Source: Bacteroides sp. | GTDB lineage: Bacteria > Bacteroidota > Bacteroidia > Bacteroidales > Muribaculaceae | DNA length: 43,834 bases | Assembly: GCA_014802335.1 (NCBI GenBank) | Contig: JAAVCL010000020.1 | Coordinates: 1 to 43,834, forward strand | Direction: 5' to 3' | Part shown: piece after piece, positions 1 to 8,911 of the stretch | Layout of the letters: every line of letters begins with the position of its first letter | How positions within the stretch are numbered: the stretch's first letter is position 1 | Made by a program: the position numbers and the translations under genes | The notes under the pieces: model-generated | The model's input: the letters and a program-made list of their open reading frames with translations, nothing else | Databases searched by the model: none | Told to the model about the DNA's origin: nothing

Positions 1-52
1 GGATTTCCGCTTTCCCGCGTCGCCCTCGGGGCTTCGCTTTCGGCGTTGTCAT
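1..52 (-). CDS. Probable N-terminus of a gene cut by the window edge
   Basis: Reading leftwards from an ATG at 52 gives 17 open codons, MTTPKAKPRGRRGKAEI, before the window ends. The peptide is rich in Lys, Arg and Pro, and this stretch is clearly more GC-rich than the AT-rich DNA next to it, as expected for coding sequence. A well-formed Bacteroidetes promoter (69-100) points at it and would leave a leader of only about 10 nt. No family can be named from 17 residues. The call rests on the promoter and base composition and could be wrong, because short open stretches occur by chance. Confidence 0.35.
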   Translation of the reverse strand, partial: MTTPKAKPRGRRGKAEI

Positions 53-68
53 TTCCGATTTGCGATTG

Positions 69-100
69 CAAAATTAGTGCAAAATCTTCCGCTGTGCAAG
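69..100 (-). promoter_or_regulatory. Bacteroidetes-type promoter facing left
   Basis: On the minus strand CTTG (100-97) is followed by a 20-nt spacer and TAATTTTG (76-69), matching the TTTG / TANNTTTG promoter form of Bacteroidetes. The expected start of transcription is near 62, just ahead of the ATG at 52. Confidence 0.5.
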
Positions 101-230
101 TTTTGTTCAAAAAAAGTTGACGGATAAGGGTGATTTTTGTTGTAAATTATTATGACATAGTGCAATCAATAAATGTTAAAATACCTTTCATTTTGTTAAG
201 GCTATTTGAAAGATGGGGTTAATTGGGGGT

Positions 231-365
231 GGGAGCTTGGGAAACTTGGGAAACTTGGGAAACTTGGGAAGCATGGGAAGTTTGGGAGGATTGGGAAATT
301 TGGGAGACTTGGAAGACTTGGGAGGATTGGGAAGCTTGGGACAACTGGGAGACTTGGGAAGATTA
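231..365 (+). repeat. 9-bp G-rich minisatellite, 15 units, possible G-quadruplex
   Basis: Fifteen consecutive 9-nt units of the form GGAAACTTG (variants GGAGACTTG, GGAAGCTTG, GGAGGATTG and others) run without a length change. Because unit ends join, most junctions carry GGG, giving G3-N6-G3-N6 spacing that fits the usual G-quadruplex pattern on the plus strand. The unit is a multiple of three, so all three plus frames stay open and read as GKL, NLG or WET repeats. That makes the open frames a by-product of the repeat rather than evidence of a protein. The first units are nearly identical and later ones have drifted, suggesting expansion from the left side. Confidence 0.9.
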
Positions 366-440
366 CGAGGGTTGGAGAGGCGGCACTTTGATTTTAAGAA
401 GAGGGTTTTTTTTTTTCAGAAGGTTCTATATATTATATTT

Positions 441-480
441 ATCTATATTCAATTTATCTATATTCAATTTATCTATATTC
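441..480 (+). repeat. 15-bp AT-rich tandem repeat, 2.7 copies
   Basis: The unit ATCTATATTCAATTT occurs at 441-455 and 456-470 and is followed by a partial third copy at 471-480. It sits in AT-rich DNA with no convincing gene. The stretch 366-575 otherwise shows nothing I can name. Confidence 0.85.
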
Positions 481-575
481 TATTTTATGTGGGTTAATGT
501 ATGGATTTTTTTGGGGGGGTGGCGATGGGTATGATTAGTTATTGAAAAAATATACATATATTAAAAGAAAAAGGC

Positions 576-607
576 TTTGTTAGTTTATCGAAATATAATT
601 AATTTTG
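576..607 (+). promoter_or_regulatory. Bacteroidetes-type promoter, probably for the C10 protease
   Basis: TTTG at 576-579, a 20-nt spacer, then TAATTTTG at 600-607: an exact match to the Bacteroidetes promoter form. Transcription would start near 614. The next plus-strand gene begins at 986 and no terminator is visible between, so the transcript would carry a leader of about 370 nt. Confidence 0.6.
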
Positions 608-613
608 TAAGTC

Positions 614-985
614 GTCGTTCTATATTTGAATTATGCAAATGTCCAGTTGCTGTATTAAGGCTTAAAACCATTTTTTGATGTAGCCCGGTTTTGGCTAAGT
701 ATAGCTTGCTTCCATACGGCTTGTCTATACTTATTAATATATATGCTGGATAATCTCAAATATTGATTACCGGACTATCAGATTACAGGTATGTTTGACC
801 GCTTCATTTATTGCATAATTAATATTTCTATTAAGTGCATATTTAATTTATCTGATATTCAATTATAATTTATGTCCGGTATATAATTAGGTGTAATTTA
901 ATATAAATGCATTAGCATTTTTTATTGAAACGACAGACATCTTAATTCTGAATAATATAATTTACTAACCAACATTTCAACGCTT
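614..985 (+). promoter_or_regulatory. Long structured 5' leader of the C10 protease gene
   Basis: This stretch is inferred to be transcribed from 576-607. It holds a possible 10-codon mini-ORF (633-665, MQMSSCCIKA, with adjacent Cys codons). It is followed by two touching hairpins: TAGCC/GGCTA at 681-685 and 693-697, and AAGTATAG/CTATACTT at 697-704 and 725-732. A second possible mini-ORF (791-868) encodes a hydrophobic peptide. The remainder is AT-rich. None of this matches a riboswitch class that I recognise. Whether the leader regulates anything is inference. Confidence 0.4.
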
Positions 986-3900
986 ATGAAAAAATCATTA
1001 CGATTTCTGACCTTATCGTCAATGGTTCTGGCCATGACGAGTCAGGTTCAGTCAGCTGCAATTAGCGTGGATGAGGCTCGCAACATAGCTTCCGAGTTTA
1101 TGAACAGGAACAGTGGTTCTGTGAGAACAGTATCCAAGAGTCCTGTTTATGTTGCAGGCACTGCAGCCTCACCGCTCTATTATGTATTCAATTCCAGCGA
1201 CGGAGGGGCCTTTGTTATAGTATCGGCCGATGACAGTACGATTCCGGTGTTAGGTTTTTCATTTGAGAGCGGCTATGCAGTTGAACAGGCACCCGAAGCC
1301 ATGCAGTGGATGCTTGAGGGTTTGCAGAGAGAGCTGAAAGTTGCACCGAGTCTGCAGTCGTCGTTTTCGATGACAGAACGTCGCAATTTGTCACGTTCGG
1401 CAGAGAACGGCCAAGAGAAGTTGCTTTCCACTCCCAACTGGAGCCAGGAAGCCCCGTTTAATAATCTTATTCCGGGGCGCCCACTCGTGGGGTGTGTGGG
1501 CACGGCGATGAGTATGATAATGAAATATCACTCGTGGCCCGAGAACGGAAGCGGCTCATTTGGAGATGTAGACTTCAACACTCCATACGATTGGACATCG
1601 ATGCGCTCTGATAATTATCGCTCGGGATATAGCGAAACAGAGGGAACAGCGGTGGCAACGTTGATGTATCACGCATCAAAGAGTATTGACACACAGTATT
1701 CCATGTCGGGTTCGAGTGCCTACGAAGTAAGAGTGCCATACGCTCTATCCACCTTCTTTGGATATGATCCCGGAGTTTCATATAAGAAACGTGCCGAAGT
1801 GGGCACACAGCAGGATTGGGATAATCTTGTAAAATCGGAGATCGATGCAGGAAGGCCGGTTCTGTATTGCGGACAAGACGTAACAGCAGGCCACGCCTTC
1901 GTGTGTGACGGTTATAAAGGAGACTACCTTCACTTCAACTGGGGCTGGGGAGGTTCGGCTAATGGATATTTCTTGTCGACTGCCCTTAATCCGACAGTGA
2001 GCCGCACGCATCATTACAATAATCTCAACACCATCATCTACAACATTAAGCCTGCCTCGGGAGAAATCAGTAATTGGTCGCAACTCCACATTACATCCGA
2101 CGGCAATCAGGTAGGTATGGGATCTGATCTGACAGATTTATCCAACGGGTCAGCCTTCACGTTGCGTGTAGGAAACATCAAGAATCTTGCCTTCAATGAT
2201 TTCGCAGGGAAAATAGCTGTTGCATTATGCGCATCGAACGGTTCGGTAAGAACACTTCTGAGCGGCGAGCAGAATCTTACTATCCAATCGATGCAGGTGC
2301 TGAACAGCGGCTATTTACAGTTCCGCAACTGCAAACTTCCCTCGGGAGTGAGTGTTGCAAACGGTGATGCAATCCGCATCGTAGCCAAAGCAAACGGCAC
2401 AGAAGAATGGCTTCCCTTAGCAGGAGAGCTCCTTACAGTGAATTATCTTTCACCCGAGCAGACACCTGCCACTTTCAATGTTTCTCTTGCATCACAACCC
2501 GCAGGAGTAACCATGGAAGGGGAAACAAGTGTTGTGAGAGGATGGGACTACACATTCAAGGCTGTTCTTGAGAATCCGGCATCTGATGTGCTGACTGTGA
2601 AAGCCAATGGTTATGTTCTGACTCCTGATGGTAACAATAACTATACCATATATAATGTAAGGGAAGATCAGCTTATAACCCTAATCGTTCAGAATGCAGC
2701 AGATGTAAAAGAGAAGCGCAGCTTCTGGATCGGCACACCGGGAAGTCTATCATCATTAATCAGCGACGAAGAATCGGGTGTAATCAAAGACCTGACCCTT
2801 TTCGGCACAATCGATGCAAATGACTTCTTCTTCATGCGCGATAAAATGCAATTGAATCGCGTGGATTTATCGGGAGTAACAATTATTGCCAACGGTTCAA
2901 ACCAGGCAAATGCAATACCTCGCGAAGCTTTCCGCGGATGTGGACACCTCAAAGAAGTGATTCTGCCTAAATCCGTGAATCGCCTCAACAACGGTTGCTT
3001 CCGTCAATGCGGCATCACATCAATTATTCTGCCTGCAAATATCAAGACTTACGAATATAACATCTTTGTAGCAGCAACCTCGCTGCGCGATATATATGTG
3101 GGTCGTGAAACAGCAGAATTTATCAATTGGTGTGTGCTCTCGGGTGTAAAAACAAATCTCGTGACACTTCACTGTCCCTCGGAACGAGCTGTAAACAATT
3201 ACAAGAATGCAGAAAACTGGAATACGATCGCAAACATTATCATAGATCCGATTCCGGCAGACAACGATGCGCTTTTCGCAGTTCAAGAGAGCAGCAACGT
3301 AGACTTTGATTCTCAAGTTGCTCCGGGCAAGCTTACACCGGGCACAGAAGTAACTTTCACAGCAAAATATCTTCCTGAGAATGACAACCGCCTTGAAGTA
3401 TATGCCAATTCTATGCTTCTGAGCGCAGATGCCAACGGAATGTACCACACCACAGTAAACGGCAACACTATCATTCACTTTGATGAGATTGAACCGACAG
3501 CAGTTGACAGCCATAAATCGGCATGGAAACTCACAGGAGCCAATGGATCGGTAGGTATGCTTACGGATGCAGTCAACGTTATTCCGGGAGAAGAATTTAC
3601 TGTTCGTCTGAACGCACTCGATATACCTGAATGGTACGATCAGCTTTACTGGGCAATAGCATTGACTGACTCCAAAGGCAATATCAAAGAATTTATTTCG
3701 ACTCCGACGGTATGGTCGGCCGGTGCAGGAAAGAACTTCAAACTGAATGTTACATGCAAGGTCAACAATTCGAACGTGCGTGAAGACAATCAGCTTCGTC
3801 TTGTGACCTCGGCCATGAAGAAGACATGGAACCTGGTTGAAGCAGAGGGAGAAGGCGTTGTTGCATCACTTCCCGCTGTTAACAACATGAACGAAGTGTA

Positions 3901-6898
3901 TAATATCACCATCAGCGGCAATGAAGGAGCAAACGTAAGCGGTGTGCCCGAGACAGCGATCCGTGGCCGTGACATCACTATGCTTGTTAGTCCGACTTCG
4001 GGTCAAAACCGCGTGGACGTCAAAGTAAACGGTGTTGAAGTTGCTCATGAATCAGCTTCGGTGAACTATACATTCGTAGTGAACAGTGATGTTGATATAG
4101 AACTCAAGGTTTACAATCCCAAAGAAGAGGGAGCAGTTGTTTATAATGTAGAACCGGGCCAGCTTTACAAAGCAGTAACCGCCCAGACAATCCGTGCTAA
4201 CGTGGTAGTTACCGGCTCAACATGGGCTTCCGATCTTGCGTTGGCAATGCAGCAGCTCTTCGTGCAGAATACAGTTAAAAAACTTGATCTATCGGGTTTG
4301 ACAATTGTGGCGAATCCGAATCCGACATCGGATGCTGACAGGAAGGAAAATTATTTGCCCTCCGAGTTGTTTTACAGATCAAGCGGTATCGGACAGACCA
4401 AGCCAATTCTGGAAGAAATCATTCTGCCAAATTCAGTTACCATGATTGGCGAGGGTGCATTCCAGTATTGTGAAAAGATGAAGGAAATAACCCTTCCAAT
4501 GTCATTATTGCCCGACCGTATTCAGGTTGGAACATTCGCCAGCGGATCTCCCAAATATGGTTATCCACTTGGCACTCAAGCATTCAAGGGATGTACATCT
4601 CTCACCACGATATATATTCCGGGTCCGATAAACACTAACGGTAATCGCCAGATCGTGTGCCATTTCAACCCCTACTGTTCTTACTATGACATCTGGAGTT
4701 TCTTGAATCCTGATCCATATCATCTGGGTCATGAGGATGCATCGAAAGTAACGGTAGTCGTTCCAAATGAATACCTTAACGTTTACCGCACCAAATATTC
4801 AGATTATAGCTATGGTAATCCTTGGCAGGCACTCGGTTACAATATCTTGGCAGAGAATCCTATTTACGGAATGAACTTTGATCCTTCACGAGTTGAAGCG
4901 ATAAATTCTGAAATTGATTTCACAAAACTTGCTTCATTCCTTGGCGACAATGTGAAAGTTGATTCAATCACCACTCCCTCAAACATCAAGCTGAAGAATC
5001 TTGATATTCCTTGCCTGGTATATGACAACGGCAAAGAAATTAAGGTTAATTCAGATGGAACCATCGGTGATGTGACATTCTATAATCCGGCAAAATATCC
5101 TGCTCTGAGCGGCAACCATGAAATTAAGGTTGTGTATGTAAAAGATGTTGTTTTCAACACTCAATCCACACATTTCGCGGTTAAGGATGTAGTCGTAACC
5201 AATGAAGAGGATATTCACCCCGAAAAGCTTGATAACACAGCAGAGAATCCCGTTCTGCATAATGTTGCAGAGAATTCAACGGTACAATTCGGAATAGAGT
5301 TTACTTCTGAACATGCCGATGCAATGGATGTCAGAGTAATGCTTGGCCAAGAAGTGCTCGAGGCAGATGAAAATGGAATTTATACAGTATCGGTTTCAAA
5401 TGCAAACCGCGAAGTAACGATCTATGCAGTTCCGGGAGAAGGAGCAACATTGAGTGCAGAAGATTTGGAATCAATAAATCCTGATGAGGCTGCCGCAATA
5501 TCCTCTATCTCTTTCGAAGGAGAGATGACTCCGGAAGAGCTGTTGAATGCTCTTAATATGTTTAGCGGTCTTGAGAACCTGGATCTCTCAAACATGAATG
5601 GTGAGCTTCCTGAGAATGCTTTCGCGGGCATGGACAACCTTACGAGTGTGTCACTTCCTGAAACAGAGACAATCAGCAACGGATTGTTTGACGGCTGCTC
5701 ATCACTTCAGACCATTGAGATACCTGAATCAGTGAACGTAATCGGATCAAATGCATTCAAGGGCTGTGAGTCACTTGAGACAATCCGCCTGACAGGAATT
5801 ACCGAAATCGGTGACGGCGCATTTGACGGCTGTACATCATTGACCAGCATAACTCTTCTTGCAAATGCAGGCGAACATAATGGCAATGCCAAACCTCGCC
5901 GTGCAAATATCAGTAATGATGCATTCAGCGGAATCAATCCCAACTGTGTAATCATTCTTGATGAAGGCGTATCGCTTCCGGCAGTTGACGGCAATTATAT
6001 CACAACAGCCAGTGGACTTATAAGTGAGACACAACCCGACGGAAGCGTAATCGAGCGTGAAGGCCGAATCTACAGCGCCGGCAGCAACTTGACATTCAGC
6101 ACCGGTTATCCTCTTGCTATTCCACATTCATTCACTCTTGATGAAGATAAGAGTGCAACGTTGCAAGCCAAGATGGGAACTGTAAACAGTCTTACAATTC
6201 CATTTGATGTTGCATCTATATCAAATGATGAAGGAGAAGATGTTGAAATCGTACTCCCCGTTATTGAAGCCGAAAATTCAGCTGTGAAGAAGGGCCGCAT
6301 GGCAGGTTCGAATGAATTGAATGTATTTACTTCAGAATCTGACCAGGAAGGCTTGATTGCCAAGACTGAGTTGAAAGCGAATACACCTTATATAGTGTTA
6401 CCCGGAGAGTCCGGAACATATACATTGCATGCAACCAAGGGTAAAGTGTCTAACACTCCGAGTGAAATAACAAGTGCAGGAAAAGACTTTGAGCTTCACT
6501 CGTCATACACCACTAAGGTTCTTCCGGCTTCTGAAACCTACATTCTTAATCACAATGCTTCTGCATTTGAGAAAGCAGGCGAAGAAGATGATGAGACTGT
6601 AAGCATCAAACCATTCAGAGTTTATGCCACATCACCGGCACATGTATCTTACATCGAGACCATGATTCCGGGAATCCAACTTGAAACAGAGGTTGAGGAT
6701 ATTACCGAAATCAACGGTATGGTAATAATGAAGAACGGTAATATGCTTGTGATCTTGTCGGATAAGGAACGTGATCTTACAATTTACACCGTAGATGGGC
6801 GCGTGCTTAAGGCGGTTAAATTGGAAGTTGGTCGCAATGAGACCGAGGCTCCGGAAGCAGGCATCTATATTATTGGAGACAAACGAGTGAGACTCTAA
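986..6898 (+). CDS. Exported C10 (streptopain-like) cysteine protease with leucine-rich repeats and T9SS-like tail
   Basis: A 1970-residue secreted protease. A signal peptide (about 1-24, cut near QSA/A) precedes a Spi-type propeptide with the signature GGAFVIVSADDSTIPVLGFS (73-92). The C10 peptidase domain has catalytic Cys170 in LVGCVGTAMSMI and His303 in AGHAFVCDGY, followed by the FNWGWGG motif (317-323) typical of SpeB relatives. The long remainder carries at least three groups of BspA-type leucine-rich repeats (roughly residues 625-710, 1140-1225 and 1525-1630), separated by beta-rich, Ig-like or bacterial-repeat-like segments. The last 60 residues (DLTIYTVDGRVLKAVKLEVG to the end) look like a type IX secretion sorting domain, so the product is probably cell-surface or secreted. 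Streptopain itself is about 400 residues, so the appended modules likely bind a host or dietary target. It stands alone, with its own promoter and terminator. Family assignment is firm; the substrate is unknown. Confidence 0.93.
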   Translation: MKKSLRFLTLSSMVLAMTSQVQSAAISVDEARNIASEFMNRNSGSVRTVSKSPVYVAGTAASPLYYVFNSSDGGAFVIVSADDSTIPVLGFSFESGYAVEQAPEAMQWMLEGLQRELKVAPSLQSSFSMTERRNLSRSAENGQEKLLSTPNWSQEAPFNNLIPGRPLVGCVGTAMSMIMKYHSWPENGSGSFGDVDFNTPYDWTSMRSDNYRSGYSETEGTAVATLMYHASKSIDTQYSMSGSSAYEVRVPYALSTFFGYDPGVSYKKRAEVGTQQDWDNLVKSEIDAGRPVLYCGQDVTAGHAFVCDGYKGDYLHFNWGWGGSANGYFLSTALNPTVSRTHHYNNLNTIIYNIKPASGEISNWSQLHITSDGNQVGMGSDLTDLSNGSAFTLRVGNIKNLAFNDFAGKIAVALCASNGSVRTLLSGEQNLTIQSMQVLNSGYLQFRNCKLPSGVSVANGDAIRIVAKANGTEEWLPLAGELLTVNYLSPEQTPATFNVSLASQPAGVTMEGETSVVRGWDYTFKAVLENPASDVLTVKANGYVLTPDGNNNYTIYNVREDQLITLIVQNAADVKEKRSFWIGTPGSLSSLISDEESGVIKDLTLFGTIDANDFFFMRDKMQLNRVDLSGVTIIANGSNQANAIPREAFRGCGHLKEVILPKSVNRLNNGCFRQCGITSIILPANIKTYEYNIFVAATSLRDIYVGRETAEFINWCVLSGVKTNLVTLHCPSERAVNNYKNAENWNTIANIIIDPIPADNDALFAVQESSNVDFDSQVAPGKLTPGTEVTFTAKYLPENDNRLEVYANSMLLSADANGMYHTTVNGNTIIHFDEIEPTAVDSHKSAWKLTGANGSVGMLTDAVNVIPGEEFTVRLNALDIPEWYDQLYWAIALTDSKGNIKEFISTPTVWSAGAGKNFKLNVTCKVNNSNVREDNQLRLVTSAMKKTWNLVEAEGEGVVASLPAVNNMNEVYNITISGNEGANVSGVPETAIRGRDITMLVSPTSGQNRVDVKVNGVEVAHESASVNYTFVVNSDVDIELKVYNPKEEGAVVYNVEPGQLYKAVTAQTIRANVVVTGSTWASDLALAMQQLFVQNTVKKLDLSGLTIVANPNPTSDADRKENYLPSELFYRSSGIGQTKPILEEIILPNSVTMIGEGAFQYCEKMKEITLPMSLLPDRIQVGTFASGSPKYGYPLGTQAFKGCTSLTTIYIPGPINTNGNRQIVCHFNPYCSYYDIWSFLNPDPYHLGHEDASKVTVVVPNEYLNVYRTKYSDYSYGNPWQALGYNILAENPIYGMNFDPSRVEAINSEIDFTKLASFLGDNVKVDSITTPSNIKLKNLDIPCLVYDNGKEIKVNSDGTIGDVTFYNPAKYPALSGNHEIKVVYVKDVVFNTQSTHFAVKDVVVTNEEDIHPEKLDNTAENPVLHNVAENSTVQFGIEFTSEHADAMDVRVMLGQEVLEADENGIYTVSVSNANREVTIYAVPGEGATLSAEDLESINPDEAAAISSISFEGEMTPEELLNALNMFSGLENLDLSNMNGELPENAFAGMDNLTSVSLPETETISNGLFDGCSSLQTIEIPESVNVIGSNAFKGCESLETIRLTGITEIGDGAFDGCTSLTSITLLANAGEHNGNAKPRRANISNDAFSGINPNCVIILDEGVSLPAVDGNYITTASGLISETQPDGSVIEREGRIYSAGSNLTFSTGYPLAIPHSFTLDEDKSATLQAKMGTVNSLTIPFDVASISNDEGEDVEIVLPVIEAENSAVKKGRMAGSNELNVFTSESDQEGLIAKTELKANTPYIVLPGESGTYTLHATKGKVSNTPSEITSAGKDFELHSSYTTKVLPASETYILNHNASAFEKAGEEDDETVSIKPFRVYATSPAHVSYIETMIPGIQLETEVEDITEINGMVIMKNGNMLVILSDKERDLTIYTVDGRVLKAVKLEVGRNETEAPEAGIYIIGDKRVRL

Positions 6899-6914
6899 TC
6901 ACTCCCCTATTTAT

Positions 6915-6950
6915 AAAAAATAGCATCCCGACGGGATGCTATTTTTTTGC
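6915..6950 (+). terminator. Rho-independent terminator of the C10 protease gene
   Basis: A perfect 10-bp stem, TAGCATCCCG (6921-6930) with CGGGATGCTA (6932-6941), is flanked by an A-run and followed by a seven-T run. It lies 17-50 nt after the protease stop codon. The A-run makes it usable in both directions, but the facing gene ends further away at 7313. Confidence 0.9.
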
Positions 6951-7012
6951 GCATTTATATGAAATGAATTTTATATGAATGGGAAGACGAATAGTCGTGG
7001 ACGGGATTTGGG

Positions 7013-7080
7013 CTTCCCCCTCTTTCGTATTCTTGCCCCTTCCCCCTCCCCTCTTCTTCCTTCTTATTATTCTCCCCCTT
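7013..7080. other. Pyrimidine-rich tract
   Basis: Nearly uninterrupted C/T, purest at 7036-7080, with repeated CCCC and CCCCC blocks in DNA between two convergent genes. Such tracts can form triplex or i-motif structures in principle. Nothing here looks coding. Confidence 0.7.
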
Positions 7081-7122
7081 CGCAGCGCTCGGGGCACAGA
7101 CTCCTATTGCAGAAAATTAGAA

Positions 7123-7304
7123 TTATATAACTTTTCTGAACGGGGTTATAACTTTTCTGAATGAGGGCTGTAACTATTCTTAATGGGGTTATATCTTTCC
7201 AGAATGGGGGTTATATAACTTTTCTAATGAGGGCCATATTGCTTTTCTGAACGGAGCTATATGGCTTTTCTAAACGGGGGCTATATGGCTTTTTCTGAAG
7301 GGGG
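7123..7304. repeat. Degenerate 21-24-bp tandem repeat, 8 units
   Basis: Eight head-to-tail units start at 7123, 7146, 7168, 7189, 7211, 7234, 7257 and 7281. Their consensus is roughly YTATATRRCTTTTCTGAA followed by YGGGGG. Unit length varies by one to three bases, so no frame is kept and it is not coding. The array ends 8 nt from the stop codon of the minus-strand MBOAT gene. Together with the terminator and pyrimidine tract it fills the 414-bp convergent gap 6899-7312. Confidence 0.85.
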
Positions 7305-7312
7305 AAGAATTT

Positions 7313-8803
7313 TCAGAATTGGAAGTATATGAATGGTGCTACTTCTTCTGACATGAATTCTATTACCAATTGCACGACAATTAAGAATGTTATCAATTTT
7401 ACAAACCATGGACTCTTGATAAATATTATCTGAGCTTTGTCGGCAACGGTCTGCGGAATGAAGTGCATAATTATGAGGGCTATCATCATGATGCACCATA
7501 CCATTCGGGCCTCAAAGAATTGAGGGATCTGATTCCATTGGAAATCAATAAATATATTTTGTATTATGAGAACGGAATCTTCGAATGTAGCGGCACGGAA
7601 GAATACCCAGAGTAAAGATACATATACAAAGGTAATGGCCCAGAATATGAATATGGTGAACCAGTTATCGGGTATCTTTTTTAATATCGGAAGACATGCT
7701 TTGTGAATTGCGAGACCGACTCCATGCATGGCTCCCCAGAAAATGAATTTCCATGCGGCTCCGTGCCACAAACCTCCGATAAGCATTGTGAGGAAGTTGT
7801 TTAAATATGTACGGAATGTACCTTTTCTGTTCCCGCCGAGGGGGATGTATACATAGTCGCGAAGCCAAGAAGAAAGGGATATGTGCCAACGGCGCCAAAA
7901 TTCCGTAAGGTTATGGCTTTGGTATGGCGAATCGAAATTAATTCCAAGCTTGAAGCCCATCATAAGAGCTAAGCCAATAGCCATGTCACTATATCCGGAG
8001 AAGTCGCAATATATCTGCATGGTATATCCGAGCACACCCATAAGAGTCTGGACTCCGGTATAGAGCGAAGGGTCGTTAAAAATAAGGTCGTTAAATTGTG
8101 AGATATAATCGGCTATCAAAGCTTTTTTAATTATACCCACAATAATAAGCCACATTCCACCCCATACATCGGCATGAGAGGCGGGAAGATTTTTCTTTAT
8201 CTGAGGGAGGAAATAGTCGGCACGCACAATAGGGCCTGCAACCAATGCGGGGAAGAATGAGAGAAAGAATAGATAATCAAACCACGTTTTTGTAGGTTTA
8301 ATCTTTCTTTTGTAGACATCCACAACATAAGAAATGGACTGGAATGTATAAAAAGAGATTCCGACAGGGAGTATAATATCAAGGGGCTGGAAGTTACCTT
8401 CAACCATTAAATTCCAGTTCCAGAGAAAGAAATTTGCATATTTAAAGTAACCGAGAATCGAGAGCGATGTGCATATCGAGAACCACATAAGTATCTTTTT
8501 TGCGCGCTTGGTCTTGAGATTGACCATTGCCCTTGAAACCAACCAATCGACTAAAGATGTGCCGATCAACATAAAGAAGAAGAGGCCGCTTGACTTGTAA
8601 TAGAAGTAAAGTGAGAAAGCTATTACAAAAAGCACCATCTTGGATTTACTCTTTTTCAGGAGAGCATAAACGGGTAAAAATACTAAGAAAAGAACCCAAA
8701 AGATGCCGCTCGAAAAGAGCATCGGAGCAGATGGATCGTATTTAAAAAGCGCTGCAAAGTTATAAAGCACAGAGCTGTTGATTTCCGGAAACTCACAAAG
8801 CAT
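7313..8803 (-). CDS. MBOAT family O-acyltransferase (AlgI/DltB-like)
   Basis: A 496-residue polytopic membrane protein of the membrane-bound O-acyltransferase family, which passes acyl groups, usually acetyl, across the membrane onto exported polysaccharides. The conserved segments are LTEFWRRWHISLSSWLRDY with IPLGGNRKG, and the catalytic-His region GGLWHGAAWKF. Length and the many hydrophobic segments fit the AlgI type. The gene lies 108 nt downstream of an SGNH-hydrolase-like gene, the usual partner that completes the acyl transfer outside the membrane. The pair shares a promoter at 9773-9803. The acceptor glycan cannot be read from the sequence because no polysaccharide locus is adjacent. 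Confidence 0.92.
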   Translation of the reverse strand: MLCEFPEINSSVLYNFAALFKYDPSAPMLFSSGIFWVLFLVFLPVYALLKKSKSKMVLFVIAFSLYFYYKSSGLFFFMLIGTSLVDWLVSRAMVNLKTKRAKKILMWFSICTSLSILGYFKYANFFLWNWNLMVEGNFQPLDIILPVGISFYTFQSISYVVDVYKRKIKPTKTWFDYLFFLSFFPALVAGPIVRADYFLPQIKKNLPASHADVWGGMWLIIVGIIKKALIADYISQFNDLIFNDPSLYTGVQTLMGVLGYTMQIYCDFSGYSDMAIGLALMMGFKLGINFDSPYQSHNLTEFWRRWHISLSSWLRDYVYIPLGGNRKGTFRTYLNNFLTMLIGGLWHGAAWKFIFWGAMHGVGLAIHKACLPILKKIPDNWFTIFIFWAITFVYVSLLWVFFRAATFEDSVLIIQNIFIDFQWNQIPQFFEARMVWCIMMIALIIMHFIPQTVADKAQIIFIKSPWFVKLITFLIVVQLVIEFMSEEVAPFIYFQF

Positions 8804-8911
8804 GATTAATGTATCGAAGTATATTAATTTTAAGAATCGGATAGACCCTTATGGTGCGTATAGTTACTGATTGGCTCTTAAATTGTTCATTTACAAATGT
8901 ATTGAACTCGA

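Noticed and set aside
206..534. Three overlapping open frames with GKL, NLG or WET repeats
   Set aside because: They arise because a 9-bp repeat keeps all three frames open; none shows a preferred frame, signal peptide or unrelated flanking coding sequence.
3020..3514. A 164-codon minus-strand frame
   Set aside because: It lies wholly inside the C10 protease gene, has many cysteines scattered without pattern and no start context. Antisense shadow.
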